From assembly GCA_903854475.1 (NCBI GenBank), contig CAINWP010000232.1, positions 1-43,927 on the forward strand: 43,927 nt of DNA, in the 5' to 3' direction. Positions 1 through 7,541 of the stretch are shown here, in pieces. The DNA comes from an uncultured Verrucomicrobiota bacterium. GTDB lineage: Bacteria > Verrucomicrobiota > Verrucomicrobiia > Limisphaerales > UBA9464. The notes under the pieces are model-generated. The model did not search any database and was not told the DNA's origin. It saw only the letters and a list, made by a program, of their open reading frames with translations. Position numbers and translations under genes: made by a program. Positions within the stretch are counted from its first letter, which is position 1. Each line of letters starts with the position of its first letter.

Positions 1-129
1 AGGTGCCGGTCCACCACGCGGGACATGCAGTGGTAGAAACCGCTGGAGGCATCTGGATGGGCTTTGAGGCGTCGTGTTCTCATTTAAGCGTCTACCTGAT
101 GATTCGTTGCCTCTGGACGAGTTCTTTCG

Positions 130-204
130 AAAAAAGAGCCTGTCCCTTAAATTGTTTTGACGGAAAAAAGAAAAAAGAGCCTGTCCCTTAAATTGTTTTG
201 ACGG
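130..204 (+). repeat. Two 34-bp direct repeats carrying the GAGCCTGTCCCT element
   Basis: Two identical 34-bp copies occupy 130-163 and 171-204, 41 bp apart start to start. Each has an A-run, then GAGCCTGTCCCTTAA, then ATTGTTTTGACGG. The core AGCCTGTCCCT is at 137-147 and 178-188. An inverted core, AGGGACAGGCT, follows at 206-216, so an RNA read across this region could fold either direct copy against the inverted one. These are members of the dispersed family described in the findings. Confidence 0.9.
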
Positions 205-205
205 G

Positions 206-216
206 AGGGACAGGCT
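206..216 (-). repeat. Dispersed GAGCCTGTCCCT-family element (inverted copy)
   Basis: AGGGACAGGCT sits directly after the second 34-bp direct repeat, in the opposite orientation, about 20 bp before the start of the isomerase gene. Confidence 0.85.
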
Positions 217-236
217 GTTTGTCTATGGGAGCACCG

Positions 237-1109
237 ATGAGACTTACGCGCCGATCCGCCATGACTACTGCAGCCTCACTGGCTGCTACATCCCTCTCTC
301 AGCGTCTAGGGGCCGCTGATGCGGTCAGTGGTCTGCGGGGACGCATTCATCACTCTGTGTGCAAATGGTGCTATCCCAAGGTCTCTCTCGAGGAGTTGGC
401 CATTGCCGGCAAGGCCATGGGGCTCCATTCCATCGAGTTGCTCGGCCCGGGTGAATGGGAGACGGTCAAGAAGCACGGGCTGACTTGCGCAATCACCAGC
501 AACCCGGTGAAGAACGGTCTTGGCGGTATCACCAAGGGTTTTAATCGGTTGGAGCATCACGACACCTTGGTGGCCGCCTATGAGGAATGGATCCCGCTGG
601 CCGCCAAGGCAGGTCTGAAGAATGTGATTTGCTTCTCAGGCAATCGGGCTGGAATGGACGATGCATCCGGGCTCAAAAATTGTGCCACTGGGTTGAAGCG
701 GTTGATGGGGGTCTGTGAGCAAAATCAGGTGACGCTGGTAATGGAACTTTTGAACTCGCGCGTCGATCATGCGGACTACATGTGCGACAAGTCCGCTTGG
801 GGGGTGGCGCTTTGCAAGGAGATCGGCTCCGAGTCATTCAAGCTCCTCTACGATATCTACCACATGCAGATCATGGAGGGGGATGTGATTGCCACGATCC
901 GCAAGCAAAACGCATATTTTGCCCACTATCACACGGGTGGTGTTCCAGGGCGTCATGAGATCGATGAGACGCAGGAACTGAATTATCCTGCTATCCTCAA
1001 AGCCATAGCCGACACGGGCTACAAGGGTTTTGTTGCCCAGGAATTCATACCCGCCCGTACTGATGTGCTGGGATCACTGAGGCAGGCGGTCCGCTTGTGT
1101 GATGTCTGA
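237..1109 (+). CDS. Tat-exported TIM-barrel sugar isomerase/epimerase, hydroxypyruvate isomerase-like
   Basis: The predicted 290-residue protein starts with a twin-arginine signal (TRRSAM, then a hydrophobic Ala/Ser-rich stretch ending near LGAADA), so it should be exported folded. The mature part resembles the hydroxypyruvate isomerase / xylose isomerase-like TIM barrels. Likely metal-binding positions are the Glu in VMELLN, the Asp in LLYDIYHMQ, the His in FAHYHTGG and the Glu in VAQEFIP; GVPGRHEIDETQELNY is typical of the Hyi branch. I chose ATG 237 because GGGAG lies 5 bases upstream and the Tat signal begins there; ATGs at 198 and 225 are in frame but only add unlike residues. Many exported members of this family in PVC bacteria belong to sugar catabolism, and the true substrate is unknown. 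It stands alone on this strand, opposite ribBA. Confidence 0.8.
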   Translation: MRLTRRSAMTTAASLAATSLSQRLGAADAVSGLRGRIHHSVCKWCYPKVSLEELAIAGKAMGLHSIELLGPGEWETVKKHGLTCAITSNPVKNGLGGITKGFNRLEHHDTLVAAYEEWIPLAAKAGLKNVICFSGNRAGMDDASGLKNCATGLKRLMGVCEQNQVTLVMELLNSRVDHADYMCDKSAWGVALCKEIGSESFKLLYDIYHMQIMEGDVIATIRKQNAYFAHYHTGGVPGRHEIDETQELNYPAILKAIADTGYKGFVAQEFIPARTDVLGSLRQAVRLCDV

Positions 1110-1129
1110 GTCAGGCCAAGGCCTGATTC
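1108..1129 (+). terminator. Hairpin at the stop codon of the isomerase gene
   Basis: Ten base pairs (one G-T) can form between 1108-1117 and 1120-1129 around the palindrome TCAGGCCAAGGCCTGA. There is no T-run after it, so it may be a processing or stabilising hairpin rather than an intrinsic terminator. Confidence 0.35.
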
Positions 1130-1347
1130 AAGAAATCGATGTTCTTTAGGTTCGAAGCGGGGGTTGCCGGGGTTGGTTCAACACCACCGGCACAATCCGT
1201 GGTTAAGATAAGCTGTTCGGCAAGTTCGGGTTTTTAATCCTGTGAACGGTTAGTTTATCGTTAACGAATCTGAAAAACGACGGCAGACGATACCATTTTT
1301 CCGAATAGATGGGTCGGAAATTTCCCAGCTGACCGGAGTTAACCCGA

Positions 1348-2553
1348 TCAGAGCAGGTGGCCCATGCGGTCTCGTTTGGTTTTGAGGTAGCGCTCGTTGT
1401 CCGGATTGGGCACCACCCGAATGGGGAGTTGCTCGATGATCTCCAAGCCATGCCCCTGCAAACCCACGACCTTCTTCGGATTGTTGGTCAAAAGGCGGAT
1501 TTTCTTCACTCCCAGATCCGACAGCATTTGTGCCCCAAAGCCGTAATCTCTGAGGTCCATCGGGAAACCGAGCTGCAAATTGGCTTCGACGGTGTCCAAG
1601 CCTTGTTCTTGTAGCTTGTAGGCTTTGATTTTGGCGCCAAGCCCTATGCCTCGCCCCTCCTGCCTCATGTAGAGAATTACCCCGCGACCTTCTTTCTCAA
1701 TTCGCTCCATAGCCGCGTGCAACTGGGGCCCGCAGTCGCATCGGCGTGAACCAAAAACGTCTCCAGTCAGGCATTCGCTGTGCACCCGGACCATGACCCC
1801 TTTTTTGCCGGATACTTCACCTTTCACCAGAGCCAAGTGCTCGGCTCCATCCACTTTGGACAAGTACAGGTGCAGCGTGAAATCACCGTAATCGGTGGGC
1901 ATGCGGATCGATTCAACTCGCTCGATCAGTCTTTCGGAATTTCGGCGGAATTGGATGAGCGATTCGATGGTGCAGATCTTGAGTTTGTGTTTCTTGGCGA
2001 AACGCAGCAGCTGTGGCAGACGGGCCATCGATCCGTCATCGTTCATGATTTCACAGATCACCCCGGCGGGGCGCAGGCCCGCCAGAGTGGCCAGATCAAC
2101 GGCCGCTTCAGTATGTCCGGCTCGGCGCAGGACCCCTCCAGCCTTGGATCGCAAGGGGAAGACATGCCCTGGTTGGACGAGATCAGCGGGTGTGGCCGTT
2201 GGGTCCACCATGACTTGGATGGTCCTAGATCGATCGGCTGCGCTGATGCCGGTGCTGATACCTTTGGCAGCATCGACGCTGACTTGGAAGTCGGTTTTAT
2301 AAGCGTCGCGGTTCTGAACAACCATCTGTTCGATGCCCAGTTGCTTGAGTCGCTCTCCAACGGTCGGAACGCAGATCAGTCCTCGGCCATGTTTGGCCAT
2401 GAAGTTGATCGCATCCGGGGTCACCTTTTCGGCGGCCAATACGAGATCACCCTCGTTTTCACGATCCTCGTCATCCACGACAACCACCATTTTGCCCAGG
2501 CGGATATCGTTGAGGACGGAGGGGATGTCGTGGAATGGGCCGGTCTTCTTCAT
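1348..2553 (-). CDS. ribBA: Bifunctional 3,4-dihydroxy-2-butanone-4-phosphate synthase / GTP cyclohydrolase II
   Basis: This 401-residue cytosolic enzyme supplies both precursors of riboflavin, making the four-carbon unit from ribulose 5-phosphate and opening the ring of GTP. Residues 1-205 are the RibB domain, with the acidic metal-binding motif [10 protein letters not shown] at 27-36, GRGLICVP at 56-63 and [11 protein letters not shown] at 144-154. Residues 210-401 are the RibA domain, with zinc ligands C261, C272 and C274 (SRRCDCG) and the catalytic RQEGRGIGL at 297-305. Length and domain order match RibBA. ATG 2553 starts directly at the conserved N-terminus. The gene follows sufT on the same strand with a 70-bp gap, so both may share a transcript. 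No FMN riboswitch is visible upstream. Confidence 0.97.
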   Translation of the reverse strand: MKKTGPFHDIPSVLNDIRLGKMVVVVDDEDRENEGDLVLAAEKVTPDAINFMAKHGRGLICVPTVGERLKQLGIEQMVVQNRDAYKTDFQVSVDAAKGISTGISAADRSRTIQVMVDPTATPADLVQPGHVFPLRSKAGGVLRRAGHTEAAVDLATLAGLRPAGVICEIMNDDGSMARLPQLLRFAKKHKLKICTIESLIQFRRNSERLIERVESIRMPTDYGDFTLHLYLSKVDGAEHLALVKGEVSGKKGVMVRVHSECLTGDVFGSRRCDCGPQLHAAMERIEKEGRGVILYMRQEGRGIGLGAKIKAYKLQEQGLDTVEANLQLGFPMDLRDYGFGAQMLSDLGVKKIRLLTNNPKKVVGLQGHGLEIIEQLPIRVVPNPDNERYLKTKRDRMGHLL

Positions 2554-2623
2554 GTCAGGCGATCAGTCACGGATGGGGGCGTGGCTTTGGGTGGTAGGGG
2601 TCTTGAGAAACCTGAGATCAGAG

Positions 2624-3166
2624 TTACTCGAGTCCTAGTAAGCGGCGTCCTTCGGCGGTGATCATGCTTTGATGCCAGGGTGGGTCCCAGACGATCTCAA
2701 CTGATGCGTCTTCAACACCAGGCAAGCTGAGGATCTTTTGTTGGGCGTCACCGGCGATGGTGGCTCCCATACCACACCCAGGAGCTGTGAGGGTCATCTT
2801 CACGAAGATCTTTTTGGCGCCGCTGGGGAGAAGCTCGATCCCCATGTCATAGACCAGTCCCAGATCGACGATGTTGACCGGGATTTCCGGATCATAACAG
2901 CTACGGAGGGCTTCCCAGACTGATTTTTCGTCAGTGTCACCGGTGACGGGTGTGGTCGATGCCTCGGCGGAAGGAGTGATTCCCAAAGCGTCTGCATCTT
3001 TGGGCCCGATGCGGAACAGGCCGCCCATGGCGTGTACGGTGTAGGACCCACCGAGGGTCTGGGTGATGTCCACCTCGGTTCCTGCTGGAAGGGTGACGAC
3101 ATTGCCCGCAGGGATTTGGATCGCGTCGCAATCGCGGGAGAGAACGACGGTACTAACGGAATTCAT
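2624..3166 (-). CDS. sufT: SufT-family iron-sulfur cluster assembly/maturation protein (MIP18/DUF59)
   Basis: The 180-residue protein has an N-terminal beta-rich segment (about 1-60) and a C-terminal MIP18/DUF59 domain (about 80-165). Family hallmarks are [17 protein letters not shown] at 92-108, the TAPGCGMG loop at 127-134 with the conserved Cys, and WDPPW at 160-164. The long two-part form is what is called SufT in bacteria, where it helps mature Fe-S proteins under high demand. No other suf genes lie in the window. It is upstream of ribBA on the same strand, a pairing that may be only positional. Start ATG 3166. Confidence 0.9.
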   Translation of the reverse strand: MNSVSTVVLSRDCDAIQIPAGNVVTLPAGTEVDITQTLGGSYTVHAMGGLFRIGPKDADALGITPSAEASTTPVTGDTDEKSVWEALRSCYDPEIPVNIVDLGLVYDMGIELLPSGAKKIFVKMTLTAPGCGMGATIAGDAQQKILSLPGVEDASVEIVWDPPWHQSMITAEGRRLLGLE

Positions 3167-3217
3167 GGCGGGTGCAAACTAGCGCGGAGTCCGGGAAAGA
3201 GAAGTCAAAGGTCGATA

Positions 3218-3229
3218 AGGGACAGGCTC
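3218..3229 (-). repeat. Dispersed GAGCCTGTCCCT element
   Basis: An exact 12-mer copy (AGGGACAGGCTC on plus), 52 bp upstream of the sufT start codon. Confidence 0.85.
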
Positions 3230-3345
3230 GTATTCAGCGCCTTGCTGGGGTGATGAGGGGTGGTGGGCCCATGTTGCCTGGGTCCAAGGCGTGTTGTTCT
3301 GCGGTGGGCAGAGACCTGTGAGCTCGAGGAATCTGCGACTTGATT

Positions 3346-3357
3346 AGGGACAGGCTC
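3346..3357 (-). repeat. Dispersed GAGCCTGTCCCT element
   Basis: An exact 12-mer copy, in the context TTAGGGACAGGCTCTT that recurs at 7262. Confidence 0.85.
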
Positions 3358-3498
3358 TTGTTTTGCTCGGAGGTTTGTAAAAGGTTATCGCTGAGGCTTT
3401 CAAGACTTGGGTCCCCAACTCGGTTGCGGCTACGGTTCAGATTCGATGCATTCGATCCGGTGGATCCGATTCAAATGCAGGTTCAAGATAGAAAACTT

Positions 3499-3530
3499 TT
3501 GACAGATTGGGTCCCGCCGCGGATTAACTA
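3499..3530 (+). promoter_or_regulatory. Likely sigma-70 promoter of the riboswitch transcript
   Basis: A perfect TTGACA lies at 3499-3504. GATTAACTA at 3522-3530 offers a weak -10 at 17-18 bp spacing. The predicted start would fall just before the aptamer at 3551, which is the usual geometry for a SAM-I leader. The -10 match is imperfect. Confidence 0.5.
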
Positions 3531-3550
3531 GCACTGCTGCAGGTAACTGT

Positions 3551-3677
3551 AGCGCTCATCCAGAGTGGCAGAGGGTACGGCCCTGTGAAGCCACGGCAAC
3601 CGGTGGAGCTGACGTGCTCGACGGCCAGGTGCCAAATCCGGTCGGAACTACAAAGTTTCGGCGAAGATGAGAAGCGT
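3551..3677 (+). promoter_or_regulatory. SAM-I (S-box) riboswitch aptamer
   Basis: The sequence shows the S-box consensus in order: P1 5' strand CGCTCATC (3553-3560), CAGAGTGGCAGAGGG, GGCCCTGTGAAGCCAC, GGCAACCGG, GGTGCCAAATCC and the P1 3' strand GATGAGAAGCG (3666-3676). P2 pairs GTGGC at 3565-3569 with GCCAC at 3590-3594. SAM-I aptamers bind S-adenosylmethionine and switch off methionine and sulfur genes. The P1 3' strand GAGAAG (3669-3674) can also pair with CTTCTC (3696-3701) in the terminator's 5' arm. That gives the standard switch: SAM bound keeps P1 and lets the terminator form, and no SAM lets GAGAAG act as antiterminator. The controlled gene is the ThrC-like enzyme at 3789. Confidence 0.94.
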
Positions 3678-3692
3678 CGGCTCCCTAGGAGG

Positions 3693-3721
3693 CCCCTTCT
3701 CGCTTTGCGGAAGGGGTTTTT
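3693..3721 (+). terminator. Intrinsic terminator, expression platform of the SAM riboswitch
   Basis: CCCCTTC (3693-3699) pairs with GAAGGGG (3710-3716) and is followed by TTTTTA. It lies 16 bases after the aptamer and 67 bases before the first start codon of the ThrC-like gene. Its 5' arm overlaps the hexamer that can pair with the P1 3' strand. Confidence 0.9.
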
Positions 3722-3788
3722 ATTTGCCCCCCACCGCGTCGGCTTTTTGGATGTGCGCTGATCGGTTGCCGCGGCGGTTATTTTTCTT

Positions 3789-5048
3789 ATGAGCCAGAGC
3801 AACGGATTCATGAAGGCACTGAAGTGCCGGGAGTGCGGACGAGAATACCCCCTGGGGGCCACACATGTTTGCGAGTTCGATTTTGGACCGCTGGAAGTGG
3901 CTTATGACTACGAGCGCATCCGCCAGAGTCTCACCCGGGAAACGATTTGCTCGCGTCCCCAGAACATGTGGCGCTATCGGGAACTCCTCCCGATTGCCGG
4001 CGAACCGACGGTCGGAGCCAAGGTAGGCTACACCCCATTAATTAAGGCAGATCGTCTAGCGGCTCGGCTGGGGATCCGCGAATTGTGGATTAAGAATGAT
4101 GCGGTCAACTACCCGACGCTGTCTTTCAAGGACCGCGTGGTGAGCGTTGCTCTGAGTCGTTCAGTGGAACTCGGATTCAAGACCGTCGCGTGCGCATCCA
4201 CGGGCAATCTGGCTAATTCGGTGGCGGCCAATGCCGCGGCCGCGGGCCTCCAGTGCTACGTTTTCATTCCCTCGGACCTAGAGCAGGGCAAGGTCGTCAA
4301 TTCTCTGGTCTATGGGGCGAATGTCGTCGCGATCCGGGGTCATTATGACGAGGTGAACCGGTTGTGTGCGGAGATCGCTGGCAAGTACGGTTGGGCGTTT
4401 GTGAACGTTAATATGAGGCCCTATTACGCGGAGGGATCCAAGAGCATGGGCTTCGAGATCCAAGAGCAGTTAGGGTGGCAGATTCCGGAACACACGGTGG
4501 TTTGCATGGCTTCCGGTTCCTTGCTGACCAAGATCCATAAGAGCTATCAGGAGTTTTCCAAGCTGGGATTGGTCCAGAGCCATGGGTGGAAAATCCACGG
4601 AGCCCAGGCCACGGGTTGCTCTCCGATAACAACTGCACAGAAAGCGGGGTTGGATTTCTTTAAGCCGGTGAAGCCCAATACCATTGCGAAGTCGTTGGCG
4701 ATTGGGACTCCCGCCGACGGCTTCTATGCACTGAAGGTCATGAAAGAGACCGGCGGCCACAGTGACGATGTCTCGGATGACGAAATTCGTGAGGGCATTC
4801 GGATGCTCGCAGAAACAGAGGGAATCTTCGCAGAGACTGCCGGCGGTGTTACCGTGGGTGTGGCCAAGAAGCTCATCGCTCAAGGCAAAATCCCGGCCGA
4901 TTCCAGCGCAGTGTTGTGCATTACTGGCAACGGCCTCAAGACGTTGGAAGCCATGCTTGGGCATTGTGGTGAGTCCCGAGTTATCAAGCCGAGCCTTCGG
5001 GAATTTGAGGCACTGTTGGCCTCAGATCAGGCTGAGGCGGCGAGTTAA
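3789..5048 (+). CDS. Threonine synthase-like PLP enzyme under SAM riboswitch control
   Basis: The 419-residue protein is a fold-type II PLP enzyme of the branch commonly annotated threonine synthase. An N-terminal zinc-ribbon-like segment has C13, C16 and C28, but the expected fourth Cys is D31 (CEFDFGPLE). The PLP lysine is K114 in LSFKDR, the phosphate and substrate loop is STGNLANS at 137-144, and ITGNGLKT lies near 378-385. The mid-region NVNMRPYYAEGSK and MASGSLLTKI differ from the SVNPxRxEGQK and GNGGN motifs that I associate with classical ThrC. It sits behind a SAM-I riboswitch and 44 bp ahead of a sulfur-carrier gene. I infer a role in methionine/homocysteine formation, perhaps using O-phosphohomoserine; threonine synthesis remains the conservative reading. 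ATG 3810 (MKALKCREC) is an alternative start; neither start has a clear Shine-Dalgarno. Confidence 0.85.
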   Translation: MSQSNGFMKALKCRECGREYPLGATHVCEFDFGPLEVAYDYERIRQSLTRETICSRPQNMWRYRELLPIAGEPTVGAKVGYTPLIKADRLAARLGIRELWIKNDAVNYPTLSFKDRVVSVALSRSVELGFKTVACASTGNLANSVAANAAAAGLQCYVFIPSDLEQGKVVNSLVYGANVVAIRGHYDEVNRLCAEIAGKYGWAFVNVNMRPYYAEGSKSMGFEIQEQLGWQIPEHTVVCMASGSLLTKIHKSYQEFSKLGLVQSHGWKIHGAQATGCSPITTAQKAGLDFFKPVKPNTIAKSLAIGTPADGFYALKVMKETGGHSDDVSDDEIREGIRMLAETEGIFAETAGGVTVGVAKKLIAQGKIPADSSAVLCITGNGLKTLEAMLGHCGESRVIKPSLREFEALLASDQAEAAS

Positions 5049-5092
5049 CGCTAATCGGGCTTCAATTGAGTTTTTTTTGATGATCCAAGGCC

Positions 5093-5365
5093 ATGGTTGA
5101 AGTTTTGATCCCGCCTCAACTCCGTCGACTGTGTGATGGTGAAGAGGCGGTCGAAGTCGGGCCCGGAACCCTTGGGGAGGTGCTCCTGCAATTGCAGGAG
5201 CGCTTCAATGGGATTTATGATCGGCTGTGCCAGCCCGACGGTAAGGTCCGTGGTTCAGTTCTGGTTCTCGTTAATGACGAGGATGTTCGGTTTCTTCGGG
5301 AACTTCAGACGCCTGTGTGCTCCGGAGATTCGGTGCGTCTGATACCCGCCTTTGCAGGCGGTTAA
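5093..5365 (+). CDS. MoaD/ThiS-family sulfur carrier protein
   Basis: A 90-residue beta-grasp protein of normal MoaD/ThiS length ending in FAGG. The free C-terminal Gly-Gly is the site that is adenylated and converted to a thiocarboxylate by MoeB/ThiF-type enzymes. SGDSVRLIPAFAGG is a typical C-terminal strand and tail. No residues follow the diglycine, so no protease would be needed to expose it. It follows the ThrC-like gene by 44 bp and has no own terminator before it, so it should also fall under the SAM riboswitch. No molybdopterin or thiamin genes are near, which argues against MoaD or ThiS proper and for a dedicated carrier, comparable in principle to CysO or HcyS. Its activating enzyme is not in the window. 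Confidence 0.9.
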   Translation: MVEVLIPPQLRRLCDGEEAVEVGPGTLGEVLLQLQERFNGIYDRLCQPDGKVRGSVLVLVNDEDVRFLRELQTPVCSGDSVRLIPAFAGG

Positions 5366-5448
5366 GGCTCGTGGGTCCTGTTCAGAGATCCGCCGTAGGT
5401 TCGCCCGAAATTCACCAAGACTCGCTGTCGGATCTTTCGCTGCCTGAC

Positions 5449-6039
5449 CTACATGTCTTGAAGATACAGGTGGCGGTTTCGCCAAAGGTAAGTGGCGCCG
5501 CTGTAAAGGGTGAGGGTCACGGCAACCCATTGAGTGGCTTGTGCAAATACGATGATCCAGGGCCGACCCAGCACGGGCCAAGCGAAGAGTGCTTCGCCGA
5601 CGGATCCCCATTGCGGGTAGCTCATGGCCAAGAGTGTGGCCAAGATGGTGGTGATTTGGGATACCGTCTTGTGTTTGCCTAGTCGCTCAGCGGCCAAAAC
5701 GACATTCTTGGAGGCCGCCAGTAGGCGCAGTCCAGTGATAGCCAGTTCTCGGCCAACAATCACTGCTACCATCCAGGCTTCGATTTGTCTGAGTTCGATG
5801 AAGGCGATGAAGGCAGAACAGGTGAGAATCTTGTCCGCCAACGGGTCCATGAGCGTTCCGAAGGCAGTGATCAACTTGCGCTCACGGGCAATTTTTCCAT
5901 CCAGGAAGTCGGTGAGACTCGCCAGGCCGAAGAGAACCAAAGCCCAAGAGCGATTTCCTGGAAACGGTGCAAATGCCGCCACCCAAAACAAGCCCGTCAG
6001 CGCGAAACGGGAGACAGTCAATTGGTTGGGGAGATTCAT
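5449..6039 (-). CDS. pgsA: CDP-diacylglycerol--glycerol-3-phosphate 3-phosphatidyltransferase
   Basis: The 196-residue inner-membrane enzyme makes phosphatidylglycerol phosphate, the committed step to phosphatidylglycerol and cardiolipin. The CDP-alcohol phosphatidyltransferase signature is complete: D47-G48-x2-A51-R52-x8-G61-x3-D65-x3-D69. Several hydrophobic segments (about 10-27, 31-46, 72-115, 125-140, 155-180) fit a multi-span protein of usual length. It lies 34 bp downstream of hisC on the same strand, so the two are probably co-transcribed. It converges with the sulfur-carrier gene, with 83 bp between them and no clear terminator. Start ATG 6039. Confidence 0.93.
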   Translation of the reverse strand: MNLPNQLTVSRFALTGLFWVAAFAPFPGNRSWALVLFGLASLTDFLDGKIARERKLITAFGTLMDPLADKILTCSAFIAFIELRQIEAWMVAVIVGRELAITGLRLLAASKNVVLAAERLGKHKTVSQITTILATLLAMSYPQWGSVGEALFAWPVLGRPWIIVFAQATQWVAVTLTLYSGATYLWRNRHLYLQDM

Positions 6040-6073
6040 CGGCGGGGTTAGTGCGTCGTGAGGTTCTATAACC

Positions 6074-7222
6074 TCAGTGAGTAATCTTCAATACTGACAA
6101 GCTGCGGATGGTTTTCAGGAGAGTGTCTATTTCCGAATTGGACCCGATTGTGATCCGCAGAAACGATTCCAGATCGGGAGAGGCGAACCACCGTACCAGG
6201 ATTTTTTTCCGGCGCAGGTCTTCCAGCCACTGGCGCGCCGGCGGACCCGGTGGTCGGGCCAAAATGAAGTTTGTTTGGGAGGGCAGAACTTCCCAACCCA
6301 AACCGGTCAATCCTTCTGCCAATCGACTCCGAGATTCGGTGACACACCGGAAGTTGCGCTGGTAATAAGAAAGGCTTTTCAGTGTGGCGGATGCCGCGAT
6401 TTGGCCCAAACCGTTAACGTTGTAGCTATCTCGAATTCGGTGGAGCGCAGCGATTAATTCGGGATGGCCGACCCAGTAGCCGATCCGTTGGAAGCACAAC
6501 GAATAAGCCTTTGAGAAGGTTCTAGAAATGATCACATGGGGATGCTTGAGGCACAGCTCCAAGGCGTTTTCGTTTGCGAAGTCCACGTAGGCTTCGTCCA
6601 AGACGACCACCCCTTTCATGGCGCTACACAGGGCATCCAGCTCGTGGGTAGAGTATCCGCGACCACTCGGTGCATTCGGGGTGGTGACGAAGGTTAGTGC
6701 AGCCTGAAAGTCCCAACGCTTGCCGCGACGCAGCTGGCGAACCGAGGGGATTCCGAAATCGCCCAATAGCGGGACGGGATGTGGGGTAGCTCCATGCGTT
6801 TCGGCCAGCACGGGGTATAGCGAATAGCTGGGCCAAAAATATTGGACCCGGCTTTTGGAAGACTCACTCGATGCGGAATCTCCGTTGGCAGCTGGCTCCA
6901 CGAAGGCGCGGACACCGAGGGCCAGCAATTCGTCCGAGCCATTTCCGATGATGATCTGATCGGACGAGCACTGGTGCAGGGTAGCCAATTGTTCCCGAAG
7001 CAATTGAGCCGAAGGGTTGGGGTACAACCGCATTCGGCCGTCAATCGCCGCTCGCATGGCCGATAATACCTTGGGTGACGGCGGGTAGGGGTTCTCGTTG
7101 GTATTGAGTTTGATCAACCCCTTCACCTTGGGTTGCTCACCTGGCACATAGGCATGCAGCTCGCGAACCAAAGGGCGAACCAACTTGGCCGGCGATTCGT
7201 TGCGATAGGAATGTTTCGACAC
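6074..7222 (-). CDS. hisC: Histidinol-phosphate aminotransferase
   Basis: The 382-residue class I/II PLP aminotransferase acts in histidine synthesis, converting imidazole acetol phosphate to L-histidinol phosphate. Family marks are LNTNENPYPPSP near 39-50, the LYPNPSAQLLREQLA helix near 66-80, GNGSDELL at 93-100, the cofactor Asp in VVLDEAYVDF (D209) and the PLP lysine K238 in SRTFSKAYSL. FLRITIG holds the C-terminal substrate Arg. After the lysine the usual AGLRIGY reads CFQRIGY, a small departure. Some fold relatives act on tyrosine or phenylalanine, but length and motifs favour HisC. The start is GTG 7222. pgsA follows 34 bp later. Confidence 0.88.
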   Translation of the reverse strand: MSKHSYRNESPAKLVRPLVRELHAYVPGEQPKVKGLIKLNTNENPYPPSPKVLSAMRAAIDGRMRLYPNPSAQLLREQLATLHQCSSDQIIIGNGSDELLALGVRAFVEPAANGDSASSESSKSRVQYFWPSYSLYPVLAETHGATPHPVPLLGDFGIPSVRQLRRGKRWDFQAALTFVTTPNAPSGRGYSTHELDALCSAMKGVVVLDEAYVDFANENALELCLKHPHVIISRTFSKAYSLCFQRIGYWVGHPELIAALHRIRDSYNVNGLGQIAASATLKSLSYYQRNFRCVTESRSRLAEGLTGLGWEVLPSQTNFILARPPGPPARQWLEDLRRKKILVRWFASPDLESFLRITIGSNSEIDTLLKTIRSLSVLKITH

Positions 7223-7541
7223 AGCGATTTGGACCGGAACAGCTGAGCGGCAGCGACCGGCTTAGGGACAGGCTCTTAGCATTCGATCCCGTTCTGCCAA
7301 AGGACAATCTCTGAGGATCCAGCACAATGGAGCAGTTTGTATGGGGTTCTACCGCTCAAGGGACAGGCTCATGAGACTGGCTATTGCGACCGGAAAAGAG
7401 TCGTGGAGCGTGATGTGGTGGTACTCATTGCAAAGGGGAGTCAGACGGACTCCAGAGTTAAGGGACAGGCTCGCGAGTTTTTCAGAAGGATGGAGGCAAG
7501 GTCTCGCTTGCCTGGACGGGGGGCAGACGTAGTTTAGCGCT
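7223..7541. other. Intergenic stretch with three spaced copies of the dispersed element
   Basis: No gene can be supported between the divergent hisC and gcvP. Overlapping short frames exist on both strands but show no motif. The stretch carries three same-orientation copies of AGGGACAGGCTC at 7264-7275, 7359-7370 and 7461-7472, about 95 and 102 bp apart. I see no glycine riboswitch ahead of gcvP. Confidence 0.7.
7264..7472 (-). repeat. Three dispersed elements at roughly 100-bp spacing
   Basis: AGGGACAGGCTC occurs exactly at 7264-7275, 7359-7370 and 7461-7472. Two are preceded by TTA or TTAA. The sequence between copies is not repeated, so this is a cluster of single elements and not a tandem array. 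Confidence 0.85.

Larger units (their letters stand above)
1..236. other. Left edge without a supported gene
   Basis: No coding region can be supported here. An open frame covers bases 3-191, but it starts at GTG, has no recognisable motif and its end consists of the short repeats at 130-204. The left part could be the tail of a feature that lies outside the window. Confidence 0.5.
3167..3498. other. Intergenic stretch between sufT and the SAM riboswitch promoter
   Basis: No gene is seen. It holds two copies of the dispersed element reading AGGGACAGGCTC on the plus strand (3218-3229 and 3346-3357), preceded by ATA and ATT respectively. The divergent promoters of sufT and of the riboswitch-controlled transcript must lie here or just beyond. 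Confidence 0.7.

Noticed and set aside
2554-2623. FMN riboswitch before ribBA
   Set aside because: The 70-bp gap to sufT is too short and lacks the RFN consensus; none is seen before sufT either.
1780-2661. 293-codon open frame on the plus strand
   Set aside because: It is antisense to ribBA, whose motifs are complete; the frame has no recognisable sequence and arises from GC-rich codon structure.
5093-5365. Molybdopterin synthase small subunit (MoaD) or thiamin ThiS proper
   Set aside because: No molybdopterin or thiamin genes are nearby, and the position behind a SAM riboswitch and a PLP enzyme points to another sulfur pathway; the general family call is kept.
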